Shown piece after piece: positions 7,285-8,065 of a stretch of DNA of 8,065 nt (position 1 is the stretch's first letter; every line of letters starts with the position of its first letter). The notes under the pieces are model-generated. The model was not told the origin of the DNA. It made no database searches and was given only the letters and a program-made list of their open reading frames with translations. The stretch is from Acidobacteriota bacterium. GTDB taxonomy: Bacteria > Acidobacteriota > Terriglobia > Terriglobales > Acidobacteriaceae. Position numbers and translations under genes: made by a program. The stretch covers positions 1-8,065 of the forward strand of contig JAKAAZ010000165.1 in NCBI GenBank assembly GCA_021802085.1, written 5' to 3'.

Positions 7285-7492
7285 TTATCACGCTGAAAAA
7301 CACCGTGGATATTTTAGTTCTACAGTTGCAGATAGCGAATTGTTTGGGGTAGCTGCGCTGTAAACCATTGATTCTTAGAGAACAGTGAGCGAGTGGGTAG
7401 CGATGGAAATCAGGTGGAATCCATTAACTGCAACTGTAGATTCTTGGATCGGAATTCGTAGACAAAAATACTTCAACAAAGGCGCAGTAACA
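7285..7492. other. Non-coding stretch between DUF1080 gene and decayed gene
   Basis: These 208 bp lie between the convergent 3' ends of the DUF1080 gene and the broken minus-strand gene. They look less GC-rich than the flanking gene remnant. The CACG...CGTG pair soon after the DUF1080 stop is too weak to call a terminator. The main feature is the 13-bp inverted repeat listed separately. No RNA gene or small coding frame is supported. Confidence 0.5.
7319..7440. repeat. Perfect 13-bp inverted repeat flanking 96 bp
   Basis: TCTACAGTTGCAG at 7319-7331 is the exact reverse complement of CTGCAACTGTAGA at 7428-7440, and the bases just outside do not continue the match. The 122-bp unit could be a very small non-autonomous insertion element (MITE-like), the base of a long RNA hairpin, or two inverted copies of a protein-binding site. 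I see no duplicated target bases on either side, so a mobile origin is not shown. It lies entirely between genes, 35 bp from the TGA and 53 bp from the end of the broken gene. Confidence 0.7.
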
Positions 7493-8065
7493 TCAGGCGG
7501 CTTGTAACAGGTCAACGATGTTCTCAATGGCCTTGTCGGCCCTGTGGTAGGCGGCTTCCAGTTGACTGTTCGGTCTGCTCGCCGGGTCGGGTTTGTGGTG
7601 GAAGCGGCTGTTGGCCAGCGGGCGCAGAGGCGCTTGTGAAAGAACAAAAACAGCAGCGCGACCTGCACGCCTTTGGCGGTGAGACGGTAGGCGTAGCGGC
7701 GGCCATCGCGTTCCAGCAGGCCGTGCCCTTTGAGCTTGCGCAGATCGTAGCGGAGCTGATTCAGCCCGTATTGTTTGGGGGAGAGTTGGAACGTAGCGAG
7801 GACGGCTTCGTGGATTTGTTTGGCCGTCGAGCCGCCGACGGTGTTGCCGGCATGCAGCAGGACTTCCAGCAGGCGAATAACCCGCGTGTCATGGATTTTG
7901 ATTCCTGGAACGCGGACGGAGCCGATGCTAACGGGCAAGGCCAGCCTCTGTAGCAGCGGAAAATCCACATGGACATTCAGAGACTATGCCTGGAAACCGG
8001 CGAAGCGGTCGGTGACGATCTGGAACTTTTTGCGCGCGGCGTCGAGATGGTCCAGCCCCTTCTTC
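7493..8065 (-). pseudogene. Decayed gene, C-terminal part; winged-helix-like family of unknown function
   Basis: The gene enters from the right edge, so its 5' part is not visible. Frame one reads KKGLDHLDAARKKF... through FQA to an in-frame TAG (7984-7986). It then continues without a frame change as SLNVHVDFPLLQRLALPV and on to HKRLC, whose Cys codon is 7624-7626. Immediately afterwards, at 7622-7623, one base appears to be missing. Shifting frame there restores a natural continuation, PLANSRFHHKPDPAS and then LEAAYHRADKAIENIV, ending in TGA at 7493-7495. The restored segment is about 190 residues. About 30 residues after the amber there is a winged-helix-like section (TAKQIHEAV, YGLNQLRYDLRKLKGHGLL, RYAYRLTAKG). 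I recall a multicopy family of uncharacterised proteins with this C-terminus in soil bacteria, possibly mobile, but cannot verify it. The amber is one C-to-T change from a Gln codon. Two independent lesions make a working gene unlikely. Confidence 0.8.

Noticed and set aside
7285..7320. Possible terminator after the DUF1080 gene
   Set aside because: The CACG/CGTG stem is only four pairs with a long loop and has no T-run directly after it.
1..8065. CRISPR array, tRNA, rRNA, intact transposase or phage genes
   Set aside because: No regularly spaced repeats, no cloverleaf or rRNA-like stretches, and no transposase or phage structural motifs were seen on either strand.

Overview
The window looks like chromosomal DNA of a Gram-negative, carbohydrate-degrading soil bacterium. 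An acidobacterium (Terriglobia type) fits best, because it combines a large secreted GH106-type enzyme, two Tat-type signal peptides, a DUF1080 protein and an ACS-family transporter. This lineage call is inferred from protein flavour only; no rRNA or other marker gene is present.

Layout. On the minus strand, a GH106-family alpha-L-rhamnosidase-like exoenzyme (1486-4890) is followed one base later by an ACS-family major facilitator transporter (177-1484). They form a tight two-gene operon whose end, or continuation, lies near the left edge. A 413-bp divergent intergenic region (4891-5303) separates this operon from two plus-strand genes: a Tat-exported amidohydrolase of the lactonase-like COG3618/PF04909 group (5304-6269) and a Tat-exported DUF1080 (3-keto-disaccharide hydrolase) protein (6421-7284). 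A short non-coding stretch (7285-7492) follows, holding a perfect 13-bp inverted repeat 96 bp apart. The right end (7493-8065) is the 3' part of a decayed minus-strand gene with a winged-helix-like C-terminal region. It carries at least two lesions, an in-frame amber codon and a one-base frameshift.

How the genes may work together (inference). The four intact genes make a compact glycan or plant-glycoside utilisation locus. The GH106 enzyme would release L-rhamnose from pectic or flavonoid rhamnosides outside the cytoplasm. The DUF1080 and amidohydrolase proteins, both apparently periplasmic, could act on oxidised sugars (3-keto-glycosides or aldonolactones). The ACS transporter, from a family that imports organic and sugar acids, could take up the acidic product. 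A coherent but unproven reading is a periplasmic oxidative route: rhamnoside to rhamnose to rhamnonolactone to rhamnonate to import. The sugar dehydrogenase this needs, and any dedicated regulator, are not in the window.

No tRNA, rRNA, CRISPR array, intact transposase or convincing factor-independent terminator was found.
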